The position numbers and the translations under genes were made by a program. Shown here one piece after another: positions 41,207-50,021 of a stretch of 64,000 bases of DNA. The stretch spans positions 432,453-496,452 of the forward strand of contig NZ_BMMU01000004.1 in the NCBI RefSeq assembly GCF_014646095.1, in the 5' to 3' direction. The notes beneath the pieces were generated by a model. The model made no database searches. It had not been told where the DNA came from and saw only the letters and a program-made list of their open reading frames with translations. Position 1 is the first letter of the stretch. Each line of letters opens with the position of its first letter. The DNA comes from Streptomyces lacrimifluminis (GTDB lineage: Bacteria; Actinomycetota; Actinomycetes; Streptomycetales; Streptomycetaceae).

Positions 41207-43495
41207 GTGCCTCTGTTCACTCGCACCAACCCATCGACGGACGCCACCCCCGAGGGACCTTCCGAGGCACCGTCCGAGGCGCCTTCGACCGAGACGCCAT
41301 CGCCGGACACGGACGCCAGCGCGACGGAGAGCCAGGCGGCCACCGTCACTCAAACAACGGCCGCGGCCGATACGGCGATCGAGGAACCGTCGGCGAACGC
41401 CGAACCGGCGACAGAGACCGGGGGCGAACCGGCGGCAGAGGCGAAGCCCGAACCGGCTCCCGGGGACCCGGCGACGGAGACCGGGGGCGAACCGGAGGGG
41501 GAGACGGAGCCCGCACCGGCAGCCGAGGACCCGACCGCAGAGCCCAGGGACACACCGGCCGCAGAGGCGAAGACCGAACCGACGCCCAAGGACCCGGCGA
41601 CGGAGACCGGGGACGCACCGGCCACGGAGGCGGAAACCGAACCGGCTCGCGAGGGTCCGGCGACGGGGGCCGAGGGCGAACCGAAGGGGGAGACGGAGCC
41701 CGCACCGGCAGCCGAGGACCCGACCACGTCCACCCTGAGGCCCGACGAGCCCGGCACGGCCACCGGCGCACCCGCCAAGCCGACCGGGGCCATCGAAGGG
41801 CCCCATAAGCCAACGGGAGCCACCGAGGCCGAGGACGCGGCCCCCAAGGATGACTGGCGCACCCGGCTGCCCCTCGCCCCCCGTAACCTCGGCTGGGCGG
41901 CGACCGCCCTCTCCGCACTGCTCGTTCTCTTCGCGCTGCAGATGCCGAACACCGTCGGCAACTTCCGGATCTCGGAGTTCCTCCGGCTCCCGGCGGAGGC
42001 GATCGTCGGGGCCGTGGTGCTCCTCGCGATGCCGCGTCGGCCGCGGGTGATCACGGCGGCCTGCATCGGCGCGTCCCTCGGTGCGCTGACCGTGCTGAAC
42101 CTGCTGGACATGGGGTTCGTCGAGTTCCTGGGCCGGCACTTCAACGTCGTGCTCGACTGGGTACTGCTGGACGACGCCCAGTCGTACATCTCAGACGCCA
42201 TCGGCACGACGGGGTCGATCGCCGTCACCGTCGCCGTGATCCTGCTCGCGCTGTGCCTGCCCGTCGGGACCGCCCTCGCCAGCGTGCGGCTCAGCAACCT
42301 GCTCGCCCGCAACAACGTCGTCGCCACCAAGGCCACTCTCATCGCCGGCACCGTCTGGATCACCTCCATGTCTCTCGGCCTCACCATCGGCGGGGTGCCG
42401 ATCGCCTCGGACCACACCGCCGGAGTCGTGAAGGTGCACGCGCGCCGGGCGAGCGACACGTTCCGCGACGAGGCGGCGTTCGAGAAGTTCGCCAAGAACG
42501 ACCCCTTCGCCAAGACGCCCGGCGACCAGCTGGTGCCGGACCTGCGCGGCAAGGACGTCATCTTCACGTTCATCGAGAGCTACGGCCGCAGCGCGATCGA
42601 GGACCCGAGCATCGCGCCCGGCGTCGACAAGACGCTCGCCGACAGCACGCAGGCCATCACGGACGCCGGTTTCGCCGCGAAGAGCGGCTGGCTGACGTCG
42701 GCCACATTCGGCGGCAACAGCTGGCTCGGCCACTCCACGTTCCTGTCGGGCCTGTGGATCAACAACCAACAGCGCTACAACACCCTCGTCAACAGCGACC
42801 GCCTCACCCTCCCCGAGGTCTTCCGGCGCACCGGCGACTGGCGGACGGTCGGTGTGATGCCCGGCGTGCAGAAGGGCTGGCCGGAAGAGAAGTTCTACGG
42901 CCTGGAGAAGAACTACTCGTCCAGGGATCTCGGCTACAAGGGACCGAAGTTCAGCTGGTCGACCATGCCGGACCAGTACGCACTGGAGGCGTTCCAGCGT
43001 CTGGAGCACGGCAGGAAGAGCGACAAGCCGCTGATGTCGGAGATCATCCTGACGTCGAGCCACCAGCCCTGGGCGCCGCTTCCGAAGACGGTCCCGCAGG
43101 ACCAGCTCGGCGACGGCACGGTGTTCAACGCGATCGAGAAGGCGGGCAAGGACCCGAAGGACGTCCTCTACAACGGCCCCGAGGCCAAGGCGGAGTACGG
43201 CAAGTCGATCCAGTACTCGATCACCAGTCTCATCGACTGGCTGACCCGGTACGGCACCGACGACACCGTCCTCGTCTTCCTCGGCGACCACCAGCCCATG
43301 TCCCGGGTCAGTGGCAGCAACGCCAGCCGTGACGTACCGGTGTCGGTCGTGGCCAAGGACCCGAAGATCCTGGACAGGATCGCCGACTGGAACTGGACGG
43401 ACGGCCTCCGCCCCGCCGGCGACGCCCCGGTCTGGAAGATGAGCGCCTTCCGCGACAAGTTCCTGACGGCGTACGGCTCGACACCCCATCCGTGA
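41207..43495 (+). CDS. LTA-synthase-like membrane sulfatase with repeat-rich N-terminus
   Basis: About 762 aa. Layout: a cytoplasmic Thr/Pro/Glu-rich N-terminus of ~220 residues, including five 21-aa tandem repeats (41405-41719, unit like PATETGGEPAAEAKPEPAPGD); about five transmembrane helices from residue ~226 (GWAATALSALLVLFALQM) to ~410; then an extracellular sulfatase-superfamily domain with FTFIESYGRSAIED (metal Glu457), FGGNSWLGHSTFLSGLW and LGDHQPMSRVSG. Such proteins move or hydrolyse phospho- or sulfo-linked groups on envelope polymers. The GTG at 41207 follows GGAAGGA; the longer frame to 41075 lacks a ribosome site. Alternative name: phosphoglycerol-transferase-like protein. Confidence 0.82.
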   Translation: MPLFTRTNPSTDATPEGPSEAPSEAPSTETPSPDTDASATESQAATVTQTTAAADTAIEEPSANAEPATETGGEPAAEAKPEPAPGDPATETGGEPEGETEPAPAAEDPTAEPRDTPAAEAKTEPTPKDPATETGDAPATEAETEPAREGPATGAEGEPKGETEPAPAAEDPTTSTLRPDEPGTATGAPAKPTGAIEGPHKPTGATEAEDAAPKDDWRTRLPLAPRNLGWAATALSALLVLFALQMPNTVGNFRISEFLRLPAEAIVGAVVLLAMPRRPRVITAACIGASLGALTVLNLLDMGFVEFLGRHFNVVLDWVLLDDAQSYISDAIGTTGSIAVTVAVILLALCLPVGTALASVRLSNLLARNNVVATKATLIAGTVWITSMSLGLTIGGVPIASDHTAGVVKVHARRASDTFRDEAAFEKFAKNDPFAKTPGDQLVPDLRGKDVIFTFIESYGRSAIEDPSIAPGVDKTLADSTQAITDAGFAAKSGWLTSATFGGNSWLGHSTFLSGLWINNQQRYNTLVNSDRLTLPEVFRRTGDWRTVGVMPGVQKGWPEEKFYGLEKNYSSRDLGYKGPKFSWSTMPDQYALEAFQRLEHGRKSDKPLMSEIILTSSHQPWAPLPKTVPQDQLGDGTVFNAIEKAGKDPKDVLYNGPEAKAEYGKSIQYSITSLIDWLTRYGTDDTVLVFLGDHQPMSRVSGSNASRDVPVSVVAKDPKILDRIADWNWTDGLRPAGDAPVWKMSAFRDKFLTAYGSTPHP
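41405..41719 (+). repeat. Five tandem 63-bp coding repeats
   Basis: Each unit of 63 bp encodes 21 residues beginning P(A/T)(T/A)E and ending in a PAP/EPx-type segment with D or G. Units start at 41405, 41468, 41531, 41594 and 41657. Glutamate/proline periodicity suggests an extended spacer. Confidence 0.8.
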
Positions 43496-43541
43496 ACGAC
43501 GGGAGATGTGCCCGTGTGTGCGGGGGCAACGCCCCCCACAC

Positions 43542-43600
43542 AGGGGCGCGGGGCTGTGTCGATCTGCGGCTCCGCCGCGTGGGCGCGACCAGCCACGACG
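43542..43600 (+). repeat. Dispersed Streptomyces intergenic repeat, long form (copy B)
   Basis: AGGGGCGCGGGGCTG..., core GCGGCTCCGCCGC, end GCGACCAGCCACGACG. Same as copy A at 3304-3363 apart from scattered changes. Lies between two converging stops (43495 and 43632); may act in termination. Confidence 0.75.
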
Positions 43601-43631
43601 AACCCGCGGACGACAGGCTACCGGGGAAAAC

Positions 43632-44786
43632 TCACCCCCCGGAGGTGTCCAGCTCCGCATCCTCGCTCACGCCCGCGCAGTCGTACGGGTCCTTCAGCCA
43701 GCCGTCCGGCAGCACCACCCGGTTGTTGCCGGACGTACGGCCGCGGGGTCCGTCCGCGCCCAGGGGCCAGGGCTGGTCGAGGTCCAACTCGTCGAGGCCG
43801 GACCGGAGTTCCTCCAGGGACGACGTGATGGCCAGGCGCTTGCGCATCTCGGAGCCCACCGCGAAGCCCTTCAGGTACCAGGCGACATGCTTGCGGAAGT
43901 CGATGACCCCGCGCGGCTCGTCCCCGATCCACTCACCGAGCAGCGTGGCGTGCCGGACCATGATGTCGGCGACCTCGCGGAGGGACGGGCGTGCGATGGC
44001 CTCCGTACGCCCCTCGAAGGCGGCCACCAGGTCCGCGAACAGCCACGGCCGGCCGAGGCAGCCGCGGCCGACCACCACGCCGTCGCACCCGGTCTCCCGG
44101 ACCATCCGCAGCGCGTCCTCGGCGGACCAGATGTCGCCGTTGCCGAGCACGGGGATCTCCGGCACATGCTCCTTGAGGCGGGCGATCGCCTCCCAGTCCG
44201 CTGTGCCGCCGTAGTGCTGGGCGGCGGTACGGCCGTGCAGCGCGATGGCCGTCACGCCCTCCTCCACCGCGATCCGGCCGGCGTCGAGGTAGGTGATGTG
44301 ATCGTCGTCGATGCCCTTGCGCATCTTCATCGTGACGGGGATGTCCCCGGCGCCGGACACCGCCTCGCGCAGGATCGCGCGCAGCAGGTGCCGCTTGTAC
44401 GGGAGGGCCGAGCCGCCGCCCTTCCTCGTCACCTTCGGGACGGGGCACCCGAAGTTGAGGTCGATGTGGTCGGCGCGGTCCTCCTCCGCGATCATGCGGA
44501 CGGCCTTGCCGACGGTCGCCGGGTCGACGCCGTACAGCTGGATCGAGCGCGGCTTCTCGGTCGCGTCGAAGTGGATCAGCTGCATCGTCTTCTCGTTGCG
44601 TTCGACCAGCGCCCGGGTCGTGATCATCTCGCTGACGAACAGGCCTTTGCCCCCACTGAACTCCCTGCACAGGGTGCGGAAGGGCGCGTTCGTGATCCCG
44701 GCCATGGGGGCGAGGACGACCGGCGGCTGCACGGTGTGCGGGCCGATCCGGAGGAGGTTTGCGGGGGTGGTCACGGGCGTGGACAT
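43632..44786 (-). CDS. dusB: tRNA-dihydrouridine synthase
   Basis: A 384-aa FMN enzyme reducing uridines in the D-loop of tRNA. Seen: VVLAPMAGITNAPFRTLCREFSGG, MQLIHFDATEKPRSIQLYGVDP, the catalytic Cys in HIDLNFGCPVPKVTRKGGGSAL, ALHGRTAAQHYGG and NGDIWSAEDALRMVRETGCDGVVVGRG. Starts ATG 44786 (MSTPVTTP). The C-terminal region after the barrel resembles the usual Dus recognition domain. It lies back-to-back with the MFS efflux gene. Confidence 0.93.
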   Translation of the reverse strand: MSTPVTTPANLLRIGPHTVQPPVVLAPMAGITNAPFRTLCREFSGGKGLFVSEMITTRALVERNEKTMQLIHFDATEKPRSIQLYGVDPATVGKAVRMIAEEDRADHIDLNFGCPVPKVTRKGGGSALPYKRHLLRAILREAVSGAGDIPVTMKMRKGIDDDHITYLDAGRIAVEEGVTAIALHGRTAAQHYGGTADWEAIARLKEHVPEIPVLGNGDIWSAEDALRMVRETGCDGVVVGRGCLGRPWLFADLVAAFEGRTEAIARPSLREVADIMVRHATLLGEWIGDEPRGVIDFRKHVAWYLKGFAVGSEMRKRLAITSSLEELRSGLDELDLDQPWPLGADGPRGRTSGNNRVVLPDGWLKDPYDCAGVSEDAELDTSGG

Positions 44787-44842
44787 CGGGCCATTCTCGC
44801 GCACCGAACGGAGTACAGCCAAAGTCGTTAGTTAGCCGTACT

Positions 44843-46363
44843 ATGGACCGCATGTCCGAGCTGAGTCCCCGCCGCCGCATGCTGGTGCTCGCGATCTGCT
44901 GCATGAGCCTGCTGATCGTGAGTCTCGACGTCACCGTGCTCAACGTCGCGCTCCCCTCCATGGAGAGGGACCTGGGCGCGAGTGTTGCCGGTATGCAGTG
45001 GGCGCTCGACGCGTACACGCTGGTGCTGGCCTCGCTGCTGATGCTGGCGGGCTCGACCGCCGACCGGATCGGCCGCCGCCGGGTCTTCCTGACCGGGCTG
45101 GTGCTGTTCACGCTCGGCTCGGTGCTCTGTTCGCTCGCCCCGAGCCTCGACTGGCTGATCGTGTTCCGCATGATCCAGGCGATCGGCGGCTCGATGCTCA
45201 ACCCGGTCGCCATGTCGATCATCACCAACACCTTCACCGACCCGCGCGAGCGGGCCCGGGCGATCGGGGCGTGGGGCGCGGTCGTCGGTATATCCATGGC
45301 CGCCGGCCCGATCGTGGGCGGCCTGCTCGTGGACACCGTCGGCTGGCGCTCGATCTTCTGGATCAACCTGCCGGTGGGCCTCGCCGCGCTCCTGCTGACC
45401 TTGCGGTACGTCCCCGAGTCCCGGGCGCCGAGGGCCCGCCGTCCGGACCCCGTCGGTCAGGTCCTGGTCATCGCGCTGCTCGGCTCGCTGACGTACGCGA
45501 TCATCGAGGCGCCCGCTTCGCCGCTCACCCACACCCTCGCCTTCGGGGCGCTCGCCCTGGCCGCGCTGCTCGGGCTGCTGTACTACGAGCCCCGGCGCAC
45601 CGAACCTCTCATCGACCTGCGGTTCTTCCGGTCGGTGCCGTTCAGCGGGGCGACCGTGATCGCGGTCAGCGCGTTCGCCGCGCTGAGCGGGTTCCTGTTC
45701 CTGTCGACGCTGTACCTGCAGAACGTGCGGGGGCTGTCCGCACTGCACGCCGGTCTGTGGATGCTGCCGATGGCGGTGATGTGCTTCGTGTGCGCGCCGA
45801 TCTCGGGGCGGCTGGTCGGCAGCCGGGGTCCACGGTTCCCGCTGCTCATGGCCGGGGTCTGGATGACGGTGAGCGGGGTCCTGTTCGCCGCCTTCGACGC
45901 GGAGTCGTCGAACGTGACGCTGGTCATCGGGTACTTCCTGTTCGGCCTCGGCTTCGGTTTCGTCAACGCGCCCATCACCAACACGGCCGTCTCGGGCATG
46001 CCCCGCTCCCAGGCCGGGGTGGCCGCCGCGGTCGCCTCCACCAGCCGCCAGACCGGCGGCACGCTGGGGGTCGCGGTGATCGGCGCGGTGCTGGCGTCGG
46101 GCATCGGGGCGGGTCCGTACAAGGAGGTGTTCGCCGCGGCGGCGCGGCCCGGCTGGTGGATCATCGCGGGCTGCGGTCTGGCCGTACTGATCCTGGGCGC
46201 CGTCACGACCGGCGGCTGGGCCCGGCGTACGGCGGAGCGGGCGGCCGGTCGTCTGGGGGACGGGGACGGAGACGCATACGGGGACGGCGAGGGTGCCTCG
46301 CCGGAGGACGGGGGCGGGAAGAAGGGCGTGCGGGGTGCGTCGGGGGCGCGCACCACGAGGTGA
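44843..46363 (+). CDS. MFS multidrug efflux transporter (DHA2, 14-TM type)
   Basis: A 506-aa membrane protein. Seen: LLIVSLDVTVLNVALPSMERDLGAS, WALDAYTLVLASLLMLAGSTADRIGRRRVF (motif A), FRMIQAIGGSMLNPVAMSIITNTF, GAWGAVVGISMAAGPIVGGLLVD (motif C) and many hydrophobic helices consistent with 14 segments. It exports antibiotics or other hydrophobic drugs using the proton gradient. Hydrophilic C-terminal tail is Gly/Asp-rich. ATG at 44843 has no ribosome site and may be leaderless; 44852 is an alternative. Divergent from dusB. Confidence 0.9.
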   Translation: MDRMSELSPRRRMLVLAICCMSLLIVSLDVTVLNVALPSMERDLGASVAGMQWALDAYTLVLASLLMLAGSTADRIGRRRVFLTGLVLFTLGSVLCSLAPSLDWLIVFRMIQAIGGSMLNPVAMSIITNTFTDPRERARAIGAWGAVVGISMAAGPIVGGLLVDTVGWRSIFWINLPVGLAALLLTLRYVPESRAPRARRPDPVGQVLVIALLGSLTYAIIEAPASPLTHTLAFGALALAALLGLLYYEPRRTEPLIDLRFFRSVPFSGATVIAVSAFAALSGFLFLSTLYLQNVRGLSALHAGLWMLPMAVMCFVCAPISGRLVGSRGPRFPLLMAGVWMTVSGVLFAAFDAESSNVTLVIGYFLFGLGFGFVNAPITNTAVSGMPRSQAGVAAAVASTSRQTGGTLGVAVIGAVLASGIGAGPYKEVFAAAARPGWWIIAGCGLAVLILGAVTTGGWARRTAERAAGRLGDGDGDAYGDGEGASPEDGGGKKGVRGASGARTTR

Positions 46364-46454
46364 ACCGTTGCGGTAACCCATTGCCGACGATCACCGTTGA
46401 AGATCACGCAAGGGCACCAGCAACTCGTCGAACTCGAAGAGGGCGTGGCCGATC

Positions 46455-49178
46455 GTGGGGGCAGTCGGGTCGCGGCGTACGGTCGGATTCCCCGTGCCGG
46501 CAACCAGTTTCGTGGGCCGGCGCCCTGAACTCGCGCAGGCCAGACGGCTGTTGGCCGCCACCCGGCTGCTGACGCTCACCGGCCCCGGCGGGGTCGGCAA
46601 GACCCGGCTGGCGGCCCGGGTGGCGGAGGAAGCCGTACGGGGTTTCCCTGACGGGGTGTGGCTGGTGCCGCTGGCCGCCGTACGGGACGGCGCGCTGGTG
46701 CCGCACGCGGTGGCGGACGCGCTCGGCATCCGGGACGAGACGGGCCGGGCGCCGCTGGACACGGTCGTCGAGCAGCTGCGCGACAGACGGCTGATGCTGG
46801 TCCTGGACAACTGCGAGCACGTGACCGACGCCTGTGCCTCGCTGGCGGCCGCGGTGCTCGGGGCGACCGGGGGCGTCCGCGTACTGGCCACCAGCCGCCA
46901 CCGGCTCGGCCTCACCGAGGAGCACCTGCTCCCGGTGTCCCCGCTGGCGACTCCGGCCCCCGGGGACGTCCGCTCCGGCAGGGAGTTCCCCGCGCTGCGC
47001 CTGTTCGCCGACCGGGCGGCTGCCGTGGCGCCGGGCTTCAAGATCACCGACCACAACCGGGCGGCCGTGGCCCGTCTCTGCCACCGCCTGGACGGCCTCC
47101 CGCTGGCCATCGAACTGGCGGCCGTACGGATGCACGCCCTGGGTGTGGAGCAACTCGACGAACGCCTCGGGGACCACCTGGGCGCCCACTACCGCCTGCT
47201 CACCTGCGGCAGCCCGGCCGCCCCACCCCGTCACCAGACCCTCCGCTCGGCCGTGGACTGGAGCCACGACCTGTGCACCCCGGCAGAACAGCTCGCCTGG
47301 GCCCACCTTTCGGTGTTCACCGGAAGCTTCGACCTGGCGGGCGCGGAGGCGGTGTGCGGTGACTCCTTCGGAGGGGGATCGGGTGACACGGTCGGAGTCG
47401 GCGCCGCCGGTGAGCCCGCCCCGGCGGGAGCCGGTCGCGCCGCTGAGGGGACGGGGACGGCCCCATCGGACACGACCCGCCCATCCGGCGAGTCCACCCC
47501 GCCGCCGACCCGGCCCGGAAGCCCGGCCGCCCCCGGAACCCGAGCCGAAGCCGTACGTACCAACACCCTTGCCACCCGAGCGGAACAGGCCCACCCCGGA
47601 GACGAGCCCCACCCGCCAGGAACCACCCGCGCCGACAACAGGTCGGAGACGGCCCAGCCGGACACGACACACCGCCCGCACGGCGACCCCGCCCCGGCCG
47701 CTCCCGCCGACGCGAACGAGCCGCCGACCCTGGCCGGAGGCGAAGCCGGGTCCGGAACAGGAAGGGGGACCGGGACCGGAACGAGTGCCCGGGCCGGAGC
47801 GGTCGGTGCAGCCGCCTGTGTCGCCCGGGCCGCCGTGCTGGATGCCGTGGTCGGGCTGGTGGAGAAGTCTGTTCTGGTCAGGGAGGTGGGTGGGGCCGGA
47901 GAGGTGGGCGGTACCCGGTATCGGATGCTCGCCCTTCTCCGGGAGTACGGGCTGGAGAAGCTGGAGGCGCTCGGTGCGGCCGGGGACACCCGGCGGCGGT
48001 TGTGCGCGCACTTCGTGCGGGTCGCGGAGGAGCATGAGCGGGGTTGGTTCGGGCCGGATCAGCCGGCCACACTGGCCGGTCTGCGCGCCGAGCACGACAA
48101 TCTGCGCGCGGCACTCGACTTCTGTCTGACCACCCCCGGCGAGGCCCCGCGCGGGCTGCGGCTGATCGGCAGCCTGTGGTTCTACTGGATCGCGCGCGGC
48201 GCCTGGTCGGAGCTGCGCCACTGGTGGCAGCGGCTCCTCCTGCGCGGGGGCCGACGCCCGCCGCCCGAGCTGACCCGGGCCCACTGGGCCGCCGCCCTGA
48301 TTCCGCTGGTCCGCAGCCGTACGAACGCCGTCCTCCGGTCCGGCGCACCCTGTCCCCCGACGCTGGCCCCGCACCAGATACCGGACGTCAGACCCCTGGC
48401 CGACGTGCTGGGGCGGCAAACAGGGCGCGTCGGGGACGACGAGCGACGTCTGCTCGCCTTCCACCTCCTCAGCCGTGTCGAGATGGCGGCCACGCTCACC
48501 TTCCACGGCCGTCCCGAGCGTGCCGTGCCGCTGTGCGTGGACGCCCTCGCCGTGTGCGAGGCGTACGGCGAGCAGTGGGTCCGCTCGTACGTCCTTAGCG
48601 CACTCGCCACCGCGCGCTGGGCCCTGGGCGAGCACGAGGCCGCCGCCGAGAGCGCCCGGCGCTGTCTGCGGCTGCCGTACGTCACCGGCGAGCCGCACGC
48701 CGTCGGCGGTGCCCTGGAGATGCTGGCCGTCGTCACCGCCGCCCGGGGCGACACCGAGCGGGCGGCCGTGCTGCGGGGCGCGGCGCACCGCATCCGGTAC
48801 GACCTCGGCCACGACCCGCCGGCCGGGCGCAGGCAGACCCGCGGGGCGCCCGGCGACGGCCCGTACGGCGAGGCCCACCGGCGGGGTTACGAGCTGTCGG
48901 TACGCGAGGCCCTCGCGTACGCACTGGGCGAGCCGCGCAGCGCGTCCGGAGCCGGGCGCACCGCGCGAACCGCACCGCCGGTGCCCGGTAGCGGGCTCAC
49001 GCGCCGCGAGCTGGAGGTGGCCGCGCTGATCGCGTCGGGCATGACGAACCGGCAGATCGCGGAGCGACTGGTGATCTCCCGGCGTACGGCGGAGGGGCAT
49101 GTCGAGCGCATCCTCGCCAAGCTGGGTTTCGCGGCCCGGAGCCAGGTCGCGGCCTGGTTCAGCGGCCTGTCCCGCTGA
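46455..49178 (+). CDS. Large LuxR-type ATPase transcriptional regulator with low-complexity insertion
   Basis: A 907-aa LAL/AfsR-like regulator. Domains in order: NB-ARC-type ATPase with Walker A LTGPGGVGKTRLAAR and Walker B LMLVLDNCEHV; winged-helix module (LPLAIELAAVRMHAL, SAVDWSHDLCTPAEQLAWAHLSVFTGSFDLAGAEAVC); an unusual ~150-residue Pro/Thr/Gly-rich insertion at about residues 306-452 (47370-47810); the rest of the winged helix (VLDAVVGLVEKSVLV); TPR-like repeats; and a C-terminal LuxR HTH (LTRRELEVAALIASGMTNRQIAERLVISRRTAEGHVERIL). It senses an unknown ligand and activates transcription. GTG start. Convergent overlap of 20 bp with the MEDS-like gene. Confidence 0.9.
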   Translation: MGAVGSRRTVGFPVPATSFVGRRPELAQARRLLAATRLLTLTGPGGVGKTRLAARVAEEAVRGFPDGVWLVPLAAVRDGALVPHAVADALGIRDETGRAPLDTVVEQLRDRRLMLVLDNCEHVTDACASLAAAVLGATGGVRVLATSRHRLGLTEEHLLPVSPLATPAPGDVRSGREFPALRLFADRAAAVAPGFKITDHNRAAVARLCHRLDGLPLAIELAAVRMHALGVEQLDERLGDHLGAHYRLLTCGSPAAPPRHQTLRSAVDWSHDLCTPAEQLAWAHLSVFTGSFDLAGAEAVCGDSFGGGSGDTVGVGAAGEPAPAGAGRAAEGTGTAPSDTTRPSGESTPPPTRPGSPAAPGTRAEAVRTNTLATRAEQAHPGDEPHPPGTTRADNRSETAQPDTTHRPHGDPAPAAPADANEPPTLAGGEAGSGTGRGTGTGTSARAGAVGAAACVARAAVLDAVVGLVEKSVLVREVGGAGEVGGTRYRMLALLREYGLEKLEALGAAGDTRRRLCAHFVRVAEEHERGWFGPDQPATLAGLRAEHDNLRAALDFCLTTPGEAPRGLRLIGSLWFYWIARGAWSELRHWWQRLLLRGGRRPPPELTRAHWAAALIPLVRSRTNAVLRSGAPCPPTLAPHQIPDVRPLADVLGRQTGRVGDDERRLLAFHLLSRVEMAATLTFHGRPERAVPLCVDALAVCEAYGEQWVRSYVLSALATARWALGEHEAAAESARRCLRLPYVTGEPHAVGGALEMLAVVTAARGDTERAAVLRGAAHRIRYDLGHDPPAGRRQTRGAPGDGPYGEAHRRGYELSVREALAYALGEPRSASGAGRTARTAPPVPGSGLTRRELEVAALIASGMTNRQIAERLVISRRTAEGHVERILAKLGFAARSQVAAWFSGLSR

Positions 49179-49821
49179 CTGTTCCCGAGCCCGCCTCCGC
49201 CTCTGACTCCGCAGCCGACACCGGCTCGCCTTCCAGCGCTGCCGCTGCCCCTGCTTCCACGTCTACCGTGCGGAGCCTCAACTGCCGTACGTCGTCGGAG
49301 CCGAGGCCTCGGAGGACCGCTTCGGGGATCGGTCCGCAGCGGACGTCGAGGGTGTCGCCGTCGGGCAGGCCCCGGGCGAAGCCGATGAGCTGCCAGGCGG
49401 TCTGGGCCTCCATATAGGTCAGGTTGGTCAGGTCGAGGGCGTACCGGAGCGGGGAGGAGCCGTCGGCAGGGGTCACTTCGAGGGCGTCGAGGTGGGCCAT
49501 CACCCGGAGCGGGTGGACCGTCCGCATCGCGGCCACCAGGTGGTCGGTGTACTGGTAGCGGCTGTACCAGCACATCGCGGTGAGGCGCGGATCCACGAAC
49601 AGCGGTTCCATGCAGGCCTCGTAGTCGAGGAGTTGGTCGTCGCTCACGCCGGTCCGCGCTCCCCAGGCCATGTCGGTGTCGAGACGGGCGAGGGCGCCGT
49701 CGTCGACGGGGTCGAGGACGAGCAGCACCTTCTCGCCGCGGGCCTGTCCGGTGCGGGTGCAGGAGGTCAGCACCTGCCAGTGGGCCTGGGCGTCGGGCAC
49801 TCCATGGGCGTGTTCCGTCAT
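49159..49821 (-). CDS. MEDS-domain-like sensory protein
   Basis: A 220-aa protein with the look of a MEDS (DcmR sensory) domain plus STAS-like tail: HWQVLTSCTRTGQARGEKVLLVLDPVDDGALARLDTD, YEACMEPLFVDPRLTAMCWYSRYQYTDHLVAAMRTVHPLRVMAH, and SPLRYALDLTNLTYMEAQTAWQLIGFARGL. MEDS proteins in Streptomyces are associated with anti-sigma/STAS signalling, function otherwise unclear. The C-terminus is a Glu/Ser-rich tail. A 13-bp palindrome GTTGATGATCAAC lies 20 nt upstream. Alternative: an unassigned hypothetical protein. Confidence 0.65.
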   Translation of the reverse strand: MTEHAHGVPDAQAHWQVLTSCTRTGQARGEKVLLVLDPVDDGALARLDTDMAWGARTGVSDDQLLDYEACMEPLFVDPRLTAMCWYSRYQYTDHLVAAMRTVHPLRVMAHLDALEVTPADGSSPLRYALDLTNLTYMEAQTAWQLIGFARGLPDGDTLDVRCGPIPEAVLRGLGSDDVRQLRLRTVDVEAGAAAALEGEPVSAAESEAEAGSGTVSGTGR

Positions 49822-49840
49822 CGAGGGCGCCTCCCCGGGC

Positions 49841-49853
49841 GTTGATGATCAAC
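49841..49853. promoter_or_regulatory. 13-bp palindrome before the MEDS-like gene
   Basis: GTTGAT-G-ATCAAC, perfect 6-1-6 inverted repeat, 20 nt from the MEDS start. Candidate operator; the cognate regulator is unknown. Confidence 0.4.
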
Positions 49854-50021
49854 TCCTGGCGACGGTAGGGAAGCATCTGCGCGCAGACATTGTCGCCACC
49901 CCCAACACCCCGCACAGAGACCGGAATTGACCGCCCTCGACCGAGTATTCAACCGAACCCGACCAGCTATCCCCCCTTCCCGACCACTCCCTCGCCTCCT
50001 ACTCCCCACTCACACTCCCCC

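Noticed and set aside
41186..42139. 317-codon frame antisense to the sulfatase repeat region
   Set aside because: Produced by the 63-bp repeats read backwards (RLG/RFG-type periodicity); no start signal.
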